64,000 nucleotides of DNA from Craspedostauros australis (lineage: Eukaryota > Bacillariophyta > Bacillariophyceae > Mastogloiales > Achnanthaceae). The stretch lies in assembly GCA_026770025.1 (NCBI GenBank), contig JAMXDE010000006.1, forward strand, positions 558,001 to 622,000. The letters are read 5' to 3'. The position numbers and the translations under genes are program-made. The notes beneath the pieces are model-generated. The model searched no databases, was not told where the DNA came from, and worked only from the letters and a program-made list of their open reading frames with translations. Positions 22,792 through 33,807 of the stretch are shown here, in pieces (position 1 is the first letter of the stretch; every line of letters starts with the position of its first letter).

Positions 22792-25700
22792 ATGGAAGAC
22801 TTCAGCCATGATGACACCGAACCGACGCCAGAGCCAACGCCCAGAGGACCGCCACCGCAGCAGTTCTCCTTTCGGGTGCCAGAGACTCCGGCAGTCAACA
22901 CTACTGCGGCCACTGCGGATTCGTTGCTGGCGCATTCCATATACTCGCTGTCGCTTGACGATTTGAATGAGGATGAGATCGCCGATGCAGCACGAGGAGG
23001 GATGATTAGTGCATTTGAAGATGATGCTGCTGGCAACAACGGCGATAATGAGGAAGACGACGACGACGATGAGGATGAGTTTCACAGCCTGGTCGATCAG
23101 GCCTCCATCGTTCCACCGATCGTGCCGCCGTCGCCGATGTCTCCACCGCCAGCCTCCATCATGAGCGAATCACGGACCGTCGGCTCCTCCCGACCATTTG
23201 TCGATGCCCATCAACATCAGCCGCAACTGCAACCACAGCTGCAATCGCAGATGCAACAGCAACAGATGCATCACCAACCAAAGACGCAACCGCAAACGCA
23301 GCTTCAGCCACAGAATGTGAGTAGCATTCGTCCAACCGACATTTCGTCGATATCCAACACGAACACAAACATGAGTTTGCCACACCAGCACAATCAGCAC
23401 TCGCATCGGATGGGACAGGTCCAATCAAGCCGGCAACCACCACCGTTTCCAGAAGTCGTGGTGGATCAAGACGGCAACACCACACTTGGTGAAGAATCTA
23501 TTGACCAATACCAACATCAGCAATATCCCCATTCGCAACATCAACAGCAGCATCAGCAATATCCCCATCCGCAACAGCAATACCCTCATCATCATCAGCA
23601 GCAGCATCAGTATCACCCGCAACAGCAACAGCAATATCAAGATATGAGCGCCCCGGTTGGTCCGCCACAGTCAGCCGCAACTGTGACGAGGCAGCAGCCC
23701 ATGCCCATATCAGCACCTGCAGCAGTAACAGCAGCGACAAGGCCATCGTCGTCGGCATCATCTAGATCGAAGTCAGGATCAAAAGTACACAAGATGCGGC
23801 GTCAGCATTCCTCGAGAAGCGCATCATCCTCCAGCAGCGCTCAGTCGCGGACGCAAAGGCAAAGTGACAAACAACATCACAAATCTCGCAATCGGGGACA
23901 GCACCAGCAATACCAGCAGCACCAGCAACAAGAACAACAACAACAAGCACACCCCGAAAGGAATCGAAGGATCTCTCCGAACGTCGATGGCCAGGGCTAC
24001 CAACAGTCTCGGCACCAAGCGCAGGCGCAATCACGATCGCAATCGCAAGCACAACAGCATAGACAACAAACAGCATCATCTCCAGCACAGGAATCACAAC
24101 CATCATCGGATGATGTGGCTCGCGTGCATGGCACCGCGCTGCAGGCGCTGCTGCGTCTCAAAGGAGAGCTAGTCAACACACAGACGGAACTGCAGCAGGT
24201 CAAAGATCTCAACGCTAGTTTGCAGAAGGAACGAGAGAGCTTTGCGGATCAGCTCAAATCCAAGGATGACGAATGTCACAGGAGTCTCGCCGAATTGCAA
24301 CGGCAAGTATCCGAGCAGGAAGAAGTCAACGAGCTGCTGCGCATCAAGAATCAGGAACTGTCCAAGGAAAAGAAGGCAATAGAAGTCAAGGTCAGATCTG
24401 CGAATCGCGAGAAGAAGGAGTACATGCACAAGCGCTTGGCATGGGATAATCGGCAGAGGGAGCTCAAGAACGAGATGGATTCGGTCAGGCAGGGATTGAT
24501 CGAGGCCGTCTCGGAAAGGGACGACGAGAGGGCGGTTGTGGAACAGCTGCGGGGGGAGAAATTGACAATGGAGAGCACCATCGTGGAGCTTCGAAAGGAG
24601 CTGTCGCAGCGCACCAAGCAGATTCAGGAATCGCAGACACGGCAGGGCACCGTTGATCAGCAGATCCAATCGAAGCAGCAAGAGAACGACGCCTTGCAAG
24701 CACAACTTCGCGGAGTTCAAGATACGATGAACGCGGCGCTGCGAAAGAAGGAGAAGGAGAAGAATGCCCTCAACGAGAAGCTGGCGGAAATGGAATCAAA
24801 GCACGAAGTGTTGGTCCGCATCATGAAAGATGACAGCAGCGAGCACAAGAACCAAATCAAGCAACTCGAGAAGCAGCTTGCCGAAGCTAGACAGGACGCG
24901 AAGGTACAAAGGACAGTGCTGTCCCCACGTCAAACATCGCGTTCTGCCATGCGCAGCCCTGGAAGGCGCTCTGGTCAAACCCCTGCCTCAATCCGCTTCC
25001 AGTCCGATGAAATCTCCAACTTCGGATCGCCGACATTGGACAACTCGATCGCCGATCGGTTGGCAAGGATCCGAGATTCCGCAGAACGGGCATCGTTGGT
25101 GCGGCAGCACAAGCATGATATATCACGCCTGAGGAAAGAGCATGAATCGCAGATGCAGAAGCTTGTGGCCACGCACAACGATGCCACGCGGCAGGCGGCA
25201 AAGAAGGCAAACGAAAAGCTCGCCAGCAGCTTGGAGGAACTTCGACAACGGCTGGAGCAGGAGCTGGATGAAAAAATCCTCGAAATGACAGAAAGACACG
25301 AGACAGAGATCGGCAGGGTACGTACGATTGCTTCGTGGCCGTTGGGAAACCATGTCTTGGCACGGTACCACTCTGTGCAGTATTCTTGCAATATTTTGTG
25401 TTGGCCCATATGATACGCACGACTGCTGGCAGAGTAGCATCTGTTCGTGGGGCTGGACAAAATCTCGCCAACATGATAGATAGTATGGTGCACCCATGAG
25501 TTGCTCTGTCTTCGAATTGGCTCTTGATTTCTTGACGACTTCGAGTACTGTGATATATCTCTGCCATCTTGCCTTACCTCATGTACCTGACCTTACCTTT
25601 CTAATGCTGCACCAAATGCTATTGCATAACATGACGATCGATTTCACCAACATGCGATGATGCCAAATTGTTGATCCCGATGCGCAGATGAAGGAGGAAT

Positions 25701-26449
25701 CGAATGAGACATCCGAAAAGAACGAGGAAGAGATGCGCGTCATGATGACTCGGATGGCCACCACCATCCAGCAGTACGAACGCGAGGCGGCACACCGTGA
25801 GGCGTTGGAGAAATCAGTGCAGGATCTGTCAGAGCGCATCCACTTCGAGACGAATCTGTTGAACAAGCAGCACACCGCGGACGTGCGCCGACTGCGGAGT
25901 GAATGGGAGGAAGAGCGCCTGACGTTGCTGACCGTGATGCAGAAAGAATGCAGCACAGTATTCGATACTCGCATGCAGAAGGCACCCAGAGCCGCAAATC
26001 CGAGATCGCCATCCTACCTTTCCGACATCACGACGCCTCCACGCCAATCTGCTCAACAGTCGCAGCAGCAGCCATCACCACGATCGCCACCATCGTTAAG
26101 CGAACCAACGGAGCAATCCGCAGCGGCCGAGAGGGGAGGCAACAGCGAGTTCTTCCCGGACTCCAACACGACGCCGGGTTCGCGCAGAAGGCAGAGGGAC
26201 AACGGCACCAACCGAAAAAGGACGCGCAATGCGGGCGTCGATGAATTCGATGGCAATCTCGGAGGTGGGATCAACAACAGCACTGACGATGACCTCCGAT
26301 TGACAATCGACACGATCGAAATTCACGATGTATTCTCTCCCAGCGCGCCCTCGCCAAGACGCAAGTCCGTGGGCAATGAGTCGGCGGTGATCTCGCCGAC
26401 CGTTTCCGATCTCAACAGTCTCGAGGCCTTCGTGGAGAGCTTGCTGTAA
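22792..26449 (+). CDS. large Gln-rich coiled-coil protein, one intron
   Basis: Exon 1 is 22792-25317 and exon 2 is 25688-26449. The intron begins GTACGT and ends GCAG, giving 1095 residues. Residues 1-110 are acidic (EEDDDDDEDE). Residues ~135-430 are dominated by Gln, His and Ser with many QQQ and HQQ runs. Residues ~440-720 and ~760-960 form long heptad-rich coiled coils (LKSKDDECHRSLAELQRQ and similar). The C-terminal ~150 residues are Ser/Pro-rich and disordered, with a basic RRRQRD...RKRTR patch. The end is SLEAFVESLL. This architecture suits a scaffold, for example a centrosome, basal-body or cytoskeleton component, but I recognise no named family. The coiled coil continues across the splice junction, which supports the join. 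Confidence 0.85.
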
Positions 26450-26797
26450 CGTATTGTATGACGTGCTATGATATATGATGCAATCGCAGAGCACGGTACT
26501 CTATGTGTTTGTGGAGTGAGGCAGTTTGAAGTATGATAGAGTATTGTATAAATGCGATGGGGATTTTCTGTTGAACTCTCTGGGCTCTTTTGTTGCTGGA
26601 AATCATTACACCTTGTCTGTTCTGAGAGACCAAGTCGCATCATATTATAGTTGGGGTATGGGTAGTTGGGATCTGAGTCTTCATCACTGATACGAAAGGA
26701 TCCATGACTCCGGATGTATTGCTCCTCTCCCTCTCTGTGTATACGAGCTGTGTCTCTTTGCTCGTCTCTTCCCAAAGTACGAGCGCCTGGAGTTGCT
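26450..26797. other. convergent 3' spacer
   Basis: 348 bp between two genes that end toward each other. It should contain both 3' untranslated regions; AT-rich stretches lie around 26455-26560. Confidence 0.5.
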
Positions 26798-27148
26798 CTA
26801 TTGAATGCGGTAGATGAGGTGGTAGCCGCTGTCGGTCGAGACGATTCCCGACATCTGACCAGGCTGCAGAGCGAAGGAGGCCTCCTCGAAGGGTGCCTGC
26901 ATCATGCCCGGCCCGAAGAATCCCAAGTCCCCGCCCCTGGAGAACGAGCTGCAATCGGACCGTTCTTGGGCGTACTTGGGGAAAGTCTCAGCAACGCCTT
27001 CCTGCTGGATCCTGGCTTCGTAGGTGCGCAGCTCTGCGACAGCATCCTCGGGCGACAGCGTGATCGTCTGTCCTGTCCTTCTCGAGATCGGATTGCGGCT
27101 GCCGGTGTGCTTGATCAGGAGATGCGCTGCGCGGACTTCGTTCGACAT
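26798..27148 (-). CDS. PIN1: Pin1-type parvulin peptidyl-prolyl isomerase without WW domain
   Basis: 116 residues, intronless, start ATG at 27148 (MSNEVRAAHLL). It catalyses cis-trans isomerisation of Xaa-Pro, in Pin1-type enzymes preferentially after phospho-Ser/Thr. The length and the absence of a WW domain match plant Pin1 (about 119 residues) rather than animal Pin1. Visible active-site elements are His and Lys in HLLIKH, Cys in SDCSSFSRGGDLG, Met-Gln in MMQAPFEEASFAL, and Ser and His in TDSGYHLI. The basic phosphate-binding pair of Pin1 (Arg-Arg) is SRN here, so one Arg is replaced by Asn. Other arginines (SRR) follow shortly after. Cytosolic or nuclear; no targeting signal seen. Confidence 0.94.
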   Translation of the reverse strand: MSNEVRAAHLLIKHTGSRNPISRRTGQTITLSPEDAVAELRTYEARIQQEGVAETFPKYAQERSDCSSFSRGGDLGFFGPGMMQAPFEEASFALQPGQMSGIVSTDSGYHLIYRIQ

Positions 27149-28548
27149 GGTGTGGAGTTGGGCGTGGTGTGAGTGTATTGGTAGAGAGTGTGTTGGTAGA
27201 GAGGACTTGTTGCCTTGTCTTGTTTTGATGAGCTGCAAATGTGGAAGATTCCCAAGAGTGTCGACTCCATTCACCACCCAAGTGCCATGGCGGAGGCTTT
27301 CGAACCGAAGAGCCGCCCAGACGCCGTTTCGCCATCGTCGATCCACAAGGAGAACGGATTCGACACCACCACAGTTCGGTCTGGTTCGGTTTCAGCAGAA
27401 GGATTTTCCTGTTTTGGATTTGGACATGAAAAACTCCCGCCAAGAATGGAAACAGTCCGGTTGGTCAAGTGACGCGCAACAAAAATTGTGCGGCTATCAC
27501 CGTGTCTGAATGAAGAGTGTGCAAAATCCAATTGACTTCAGTCTCCACGTCATCAATGCAGACGTCTGCAACGGTGGCCAGTGATTTGTTCGTTGGTTGG
27601 GTTCGTTCAGTTACCGTTGCGTCCTGTGTACTTGTTTTCGCGATGTGCATTGGTGTGCATGCCAAACGAGGCGAAGGATTTCGGATCCACCACACAGAGG
27701 CAGCAACAAAGAACGTGGCGGCAGAAACAGGATTTTCGCGAGCGGCGGAATCATGTCCGCACACATCGAGGCAGCAAACGTGTGACCATGGGAGACATCC
27801 TTCGCCTCCCACCAACGGGGGGAGCGCGCTCTCTGTCTGTCTCTGGCGGGCGAACGCATTCGAAGCCGCTCCGCCCCCCGCGCTCCACTCTGAGTCGGTG
27901 TTTCCTCCTTCTCTTGCTCTTCCTGGTGCATGTGCTCGTACTCGTACTCGTACTCGTGCCTACTAATACTCCCATCCACAAGTGCTGTGTGTACGACTAG
28001 GACGTAACTGAGCCTCCGTGCATGGACTCCCCTCCCCAGTGGCCGCAGTTGCTATCCCTTGATAAAGAAAGCGCTTGAGAAGAGACGAACAACAGCACAG
28101 AGTAGAATAGTCGTAGCAACACCACACAAGAGATAGGCCATTACCGTTGAACAATACTTCAGAGTGTACGCGGAGAGCATCAGGTGAGATCTACGCAACC
28201 AGATCCATCGAACGCGCTTCTTTGGACCGCACGGGCAGCCACAGGAGCAGAGACTGCGAAACGAGAGACAGACAAGGGAGCGTTTGTCAAGATTTGCGCG
28301 ATAGCTCGTATTGGTATTATACGATCTACCCACACCGCACAAGACACAATAGAAAGATCCTTTCGCTGACCGCATTCCTGTTGCTGCCGATCCGAATCTT
28401 CACAACACCTCGAACCATACTGCACATCACACTCCCGATACCAATATCAATACCAATACATCGTACTATACCGTACTATACCGTACTATACCGTATTATC
28501 CCGTACCGCACGCAGCATCAGCGCAAATCCAAAGTCTTCGACTGCAAA
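27149..28548. other. divergent intergenic region
   Basis: 1.4 kb between the divergent parvulin and kinase-like genes. It should contain both promoters. No gene recognised. Near the right end, at about 28466-28500, a CGTACTATAC decamer is repeated three to four times in what is probably the 5' leader of the kinase-like gene. Confidence 0.5.
28466..28500 (+). repeat. CGTACTATAC tandem repeat in presumed 5' leader
   Basis: Three perfect decamers followed by a variant (CGTATTATCC), ending about 50 bp before the start codon at 28549. It could be a regulatory or merely slippage-prone repeat. Confidence 0.75.
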
Positions 28549-30544
28549 ATGACGGATCCGAACAAAGCCAGCGACGGCGCGGATGGCAACAATGCATCAT
28601 CCAACGACGAAGCCATGCGGAAGCTGCTGAAACCTGCACCCAAGCCAGACCAAGTCATCGGGGTTCTCAAGAAGAGCTTCATCCTCCTCGACAACTACGC
28701 CAGCATCAGGATCAACAAGGAGCTGGACAGCTACGATGACAAGAACTACTGGGTGGAGATCGCAGGCGTCAACTACCTCGTCAAGGTGCACAACGGCGTG
28801 GAGTCGAAGGACCTCATCTCCAAGGTGAGCGAGTCCGCGTCCGAGGCCTCCGTCATACACCTGCAGAACGCCATCATGAAGCACCTGTCGGCGAACGGCA
28901 TTGCCACCAACGCTCCCGTCAAGCCAGTCCAGGAAGATCCCAAGAAGGCCTTGCCCACCGAGGCCAGCGTGCATCCCTTGCCCGTCCATGACAGGGGACA
29001 CAGCCCGTGCGACTTGGTCGTCCGCTTGCTCAAGTGGGTCCCCGGCCGCACGATGGGGTCCCTCAAGATCCTCCCCATCGAAACCCTGGCGGACGCCGGG
29101 CGGTATCTCGCGAACGTCCATGACAAGCTCGATACGCTGGACATTTCCAAGCTGAAAGCGGCCGAGAGATACCATCAGTGGGATAACAAGAACACGAGGG
29201 ATCTGCGGGGGTTTGTACACTGCATTGACGATCCAGAAGACAAGGCCATGGTGACGAGCGTGCTCGATGCCTTCCAGTCGGAGCTCATCGATACCAAGGA
29301 TGCGGAGCAGTTCCAGCAGGGCCTCATCCACGGGGACTTCAACGATGCCAACATCCTCGTTGGTCAGGACTGCAAGGTCTCAGGTGTCATTGATTTTGGC
29401 GATTCTGTGCGAAGGTACGTTCATCCTCGACCTACCAATGATCTCTCTGTGGCATGATTGCCACTGCTGTTGTTGCTATTGCCGTTGAACGAAACACAGT
29501 GTACTCGATTACCATACTTGCGAACAAGCGAAGGCTCGACAAACTAGAGTTGCCGGCTTAGTGCCGTTCGACGACCGCCTGATTGTCCAAAGCGATGTCA
29601 GAGGTTGTCGATAGCGTACGAAACCGTGCTGGCATCTCCATATCCTCGAGCAACAACGAAGCCACGGGAGTAAAGCACCCGGACTGTCACCGCTATCATG
29701 GATCACCCTGCGCCAGTGGCGATTTTCATGACGACGGCAGTCAAACATATTTTGTTTTCATTCAATCCGTCGCGTGCGCCGATTCACAGTTGGTCAGCTG
29801 TGTCTGTGCGTTGTACATGATATGTGCATGATATGTGCATTGCATTCACTTCGAGCTGTTCTACTTGAGACGAATTGCACTTGGCCTTGATACCAATCTG
29901 TTCACCACCAGGCATCAGCACACAATGAATCTCACAACGCACATCACCACCATCCCTGCCATCTTCAACAACGTCCACGCTCCTCACAAACGAAAATGCG
30001 TGCACGTCCCATCGGTTATGATCTGCTCATGTTCCACAGTTGGCGCATCCTGGATCTCTCGATCGCGATGGCGTACATGATGGTGTCAGCCTACGGCAGG
30101 AACCAACGAGGGATCTCAGCTGCCTCAGCGTGCCTTCGAGGGTTCAACTCTGTCCGTCCGATTTCAGCATTGGAGAAGAAGCATCTGGTCTTGCTCGTCG
30201 CATCGCGGCTCGCGTGCTCTGCGACGCTCGGGGCCTACTCCTCCAAGCAGGACCCCGGGAATGAATACCTGCTGTTACACGCTCAGCCCGCATGGAACGC
30301 GCTTCGCATACTTTGGGGCACGGATGAGGCAAGTCGCAAGATGAACCGTCACCTATTCACTGCCATATTTGAACAGGCCTGCTCCAAAACGGAACTACTT
30401 GACGGTGGCATCGTGGATTGCTCAGATCTCATCTTCTCGGATCCTACCGTGGCCGATCCTCTGGCCAGCATCAGACTGGTGCATAGCGCCCCGACAGGAG
30501 ACAACGGCTCGGGTCGTCCCAAGAAGCAGCAGCGAACGACTTGA
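28549..30544 (+). CDS. aminoglycoside-phosphotransferase-fold kinase, hydroxylysine kinase-like
   Basis: Exon 1 is 28549-29414 and exon 2 is 30040-30544. The 625-nt intron begins GTACGT and ends CACAG, giving 456 residues. The fold is APH/choline-kinase-like. NYLVKVHNG supplies the ATP-binding Lys strand, the catalytic loop is LIHGDFNDANILV (about residue 260), and IDFGDS (about 281) is the metal-binding loop. The splice joins IDFGDSVRS to WRILDLSIAMAYMMV, the alpha-helix expected next in HYKK (AGPHD1) proteins. HYKK phosphorylates 5-hydroxy-L-lysine with GTP in animals. Substrate here is inferred only; related family members use homoserine, ethanolamine or other amines. Residues 105-140 are an insertion relative to short APH proteins. 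The N-terminal ~20 residues are polar and lack a clear signal. Confidence 0.85.
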
Positions 30545-31482
30545 ACGTGAGTCTTCTTCGCCACGACCACCGCCGCAGTGGCCACAACACAGCGTACGAC
30601 TTGCATGCCGTACGAAACTACTCTGCTCTGTGCGGAGTCGCAAGTGAAAGCTGCGCGAAGGAGGGTAAACCGTACCCCAGCCTTCACGGTACTGCACCAT
30701 CCAGGTTGCCTCCAGACTAGATTGAATCTACTGGCAGAGCGATCAATTCCGCAACCGCGCATCAGCTTGGTGTCAGGCAGTCCGTGGCAGGCGTGACGAT
30801 ACAGTTAGGCTGGTGACAAGAAACGTCATCGCGAGCGCTCTGCTGGAGATATCCATGTTGCACGCTGGTGCGACTCCACCGCAGAGCATGCGGGTTGGAC
30901 AACACAAGCAGTGGCAGAAGCAGCGACACGAATGGAACCGCTACGTCTTCTGAGTGCCACAGCAATGGCGAAGCTCCTGTTTTCCGCTTTCACGAACCTC
31001 ATTCCACGAAACCAAAGCTGACGTGCGTCCGCGCTGAAGAGTCAACGCAGAACATAGATTGCGCTCGTTGGCAGGCAGCGAAGTGGCGAGTACAACGTGG
31101 TAGTCGGAAATCGTGGAGAGCCGCAGCAATGCGGGCTGTGGAAGGCAGCCCAACCTGGGAACGTGCCCATTCTAGTGCATGTAAATACGACTACGGGATA
31201 CCACATGTCACAAGCCAGAGTATTCCTATGCGATGTTGCACCTGGAGCACGCGAGCAGCAACAAGTCAACCATGCTGCGACTATACGAATGTTGCACCAG
31301 ATGCCCCGATTCATGTCGATTCGACCAACCAAAAGGTGCGATTTGCATGAAGCACAGAGTAGCAAAATAAAGTGTACGAGTAGAGAGCAACCCAACACAC
31401 GCCACTTCATTTGCACAGTGTGTGGTATTCAGAGCGCGCCGTTGCAACAACTTGTACCAATAGACACGGTTACAATGTTTGC
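30545..31482. other. convergent intergenic region, nothing recognised
   Basis: About 0.94 kb between the kinase-like gene and the SDR gene. Short frames only (for example 30868-31350 plus), with no domain. Confidence 0.5.
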
Positions 31483-32633
31483 TCATACCGCTGGCGTCAC
31501 ACATGGACCATCGAATCCCTGAGCTGTGAGACCGCCGTCAACGCCAAGGATCTGACCTGTGATGTAGCTGCTGGCGGGAAGGCAAAGGAAGACGATGGGG
31601 CCAGCAATCTCATCAGCGGAGGCGAGGCGGTGCATCGGCGTCCAAGCCTTCACCTTGTCGAGCTGCGTGGGATTGTTCTTCACGGCCTCCTCAAGCATGG
31701 GAGTCATCGTCATCCACGGAGTGACTGCATTGACGCGGATATTGCGTGACGCCCATTCGCAGGCCAGTATCTTTGTGAATTGGTTGACAGCAGCCTTCGT
31801 CATCCCGTACGCAGCGCCTGTGCCAGAGGACTGCACGCCAGCTGCAGATGAGACGTTCACGATCGTGGCGCCGCCTTTGCCTGCCGTGTCAAACAAATCC
31901 ACCATGGTCTTGGACAAGAAGTAGGCGGAATCGACATTCGTCCGCATCATCGCATTGTACTCCTCTTCTGTCTGCTCCGTCACTGATTTCCGTATGTTGA
32001 TACCGACGTTGTTGATGAGGCCGTTAATCTTGCCAAACACTGACGATGTGGCACTCACGAGGGAATCTCGTCCCGACGTTGTTGAAATGTCGCAGGCAAC
32101 ATGATGGATGGATTGGTCAGGGTGCTTCTGTTTCAGATCGGCCAAGACGGAATCGCATGCCTTTCTGGAGCAAAACAGCACGCCATTGGCGCCTCTTGCC
32201 AATAGAGCCTGCGACTCCGGTTGAGAGGTACGGGTATATATGGTGAAGCATCACGCATTTTGAGTGTCCAGATGTCAATATGAATAGTGGTGCATTGTGC
32301 ATCGATGATCGTTGGTAAGTGGGGATGGGATGGATCATTATGGATGGGGAAAAGGAAGTGGCGAAACGAACTGAGTACGAGCATGCGTTGTGCAACATAA
32401 TATAATATTTTACTTGAAAGCGTGTACTTCGGTTGTGTCGCGTTCAGTGCGCCACCTCGAGATGCTCATCTCAATTTGACCAGCAAGAACGAAGAGGGTC
32501 CACCACCGGCATCATCCAGGACGGAATCATCTGAGTACCCCTGCTTTCGCCGTACCTTGACAGTCGCCAGCCCGATGCCGTTGGATCCGCCAGTGACCAC
32601 GAACTTGCGACCTTCGAGGCTCCACCCGTCCAT
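31483..32633 (-). CDS. short-chain dehydrogenase/reductase, tropinone-reductase-like
   Basis: Exon 1 is 32633-32556 and exon 2 is 32208-31483. The intron begins GTACGG and ends CGCAG. The product is 267 residues, the usual classical SDR length. The Rossmann glycine motif VTGGSNGIGLA lies at about residues 13-23. The splice restores VKALLARGANGVLFCSRK, with Arg after the second strand suggesting NADP(H). LINNVGIN is the NNAG-type motif. The catalytic Ser is in NVSSAAGVQSSG, and Tyr and Lys are in AAYGMTKAAV. The C-terminus ITGQILGVDGG is typical of the family. The closest families are plant tropinone reductase-like or 3-oxoacyl-ACP-reductase-like SDRs; the substrate cannot be told. No transit peptide is obvious from the chosen start. 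An in-frame upstream ATG at 32951 would add a low-complexity His/Gln stretch. Confidence 0.93.
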
Positions 32634-33333
32634 GCTGATTTGAGTGAACGTTTCGTTGGACGTGTCGACGTTGCGACAAGCGTTGAGATGATGAAGAGAT
32701 GCAAGGCAGGTTTCTGGATTTCGTAGAGCACTACGACTATTCAGATCATCAACTATGTTCCGTTGTTTGTGGGAGTGTGTGAATGTGGTCGTGTCTGTGT
32801 TGACCTGGTGCCAATACGAGCACTGATGCTGTTGTTGATGTTGATGTTCGTGTTGGTGCTGCCCTTCTCCTTCTTGGCTGTGTCCATCGTCGTTGTCATC
32901 GACGACACCAATCTTGATTGTGTTCTTCGCTTTCGCCCATGTCAGGATCAAGAGATGATACCTTTTCTTCGCTTCTTCTTCTTCATTCAGTCACGTTTCA
33001 TGATTTCATCCGTGAACCAGAACGGAATTTGGAATTTCGAGTTGCATTTGCCCAACTTCGCAACCAACCAACGACTCAGTAAATTCCATTCATCGCCACC
33101 ATCATCTCCGACACGACACTCATCAAATGACCTTCCCGCCAACACTGTTGCAACCATTGCTCTCCGTGAGCTACATCACCGCCATCGCCGTTACCACCAA
33201 CATCGTCGCCGCTCCTATCGTGCGATTGGAACACTGATCGGCTCCAAACAAAGTTGTGGAGTTTCACAGTTGTCCACAGCATCCCGCATCTCTACCATAC
33301 TTCACTCCCACTCTCCAGCGTCATAAAACAAGG
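32634..33333. promoter_or_regulatory. divergent spacer between SDR and ankyrin genes
   Basis: 700 bp separate the two start codons. Probably contains both promoters and 5' leaders; no specific element identified. Confidence 0.4.
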
Positions 33334-33807
33334 ATGGCATCATTTGGCTTGGGCAACTTTGCGCAGCAGCAAAGCACGGAGCCAATAGATGCTTCGACAC
33401 CGTGGATGGCAGCTTCGGAGGGCAACTTGGCACTGTTGGAATCGTCGATACAAAGTCTGAACCTGCCGATCACGTGCGCAGATGAGAATGGCTACACGTT
33501 ACTGCAGGCAGCATCATCCTACAATCAGATCAAGGTGATGGAACATCTCCTGAATTTGCAGGTTGACGTCAATGCCACGGACAACGAGGGCGACACCGCC
33601 TTGCATTATGCAGGCAATGTGCAATCGGCGACGCTGCTCATCGAAGTCGCCAAGATAGATCTCATGGCAAAGAACGGCGAGGGGAAGACGGCGCTGGAGG
33701 CGCACAAGGACAATCTGGCGGAGATGGTGGACGACGAGGATGAGGATGAGGCCGACATCGCTACGCTGAAGCAGCTTGTCGAATATCTGTCCACGTTGCG
33801 AAGATGA
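33334..33807 (+). CDS. small ankyrin-repeat protein
   Basis: 157 residues, intronless, starting at MASFGLGNF. Three ankyrin units are visible: ASTPWMAASEGNLALLESSI (residues ~20-40), GYTLLQAASSYNQIKVMEHL (~55-85), and GDTALHYAGNVQSATLLIEV followed by NGEGKTALEAHKD (~90-140). The tail is acidic (DDEDEDEAD) and then forms a short amphipathic helix. The overall plan resembles fungal YGL242C-type and ANKRD39-type small ankyrin proteins, which lack enzymatic domains and act as adaptors. Its function is not established here. Confidence 0.86.
   Translation: MASFGLGNFAQQQSTEPIDASTPWMAASEGNLALLESSIQSLNLPITCADENGYTLLQAASSYNQIKVMEHLLNLQVDVNATDNEGDTALHYAGNVQSATLLIEVAKIDLMAKNGEGKTALEAHKDNLAEMVDDEDEDEADIATLKQLVEYLSTLRR

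Noticed and set aside
30545..31482. Possible tRNA or small RNA gene in the intergenic region
   Set aside because: No cloverleaf-compatible A and B box pair was found by eye; a covariance search would be decisive.
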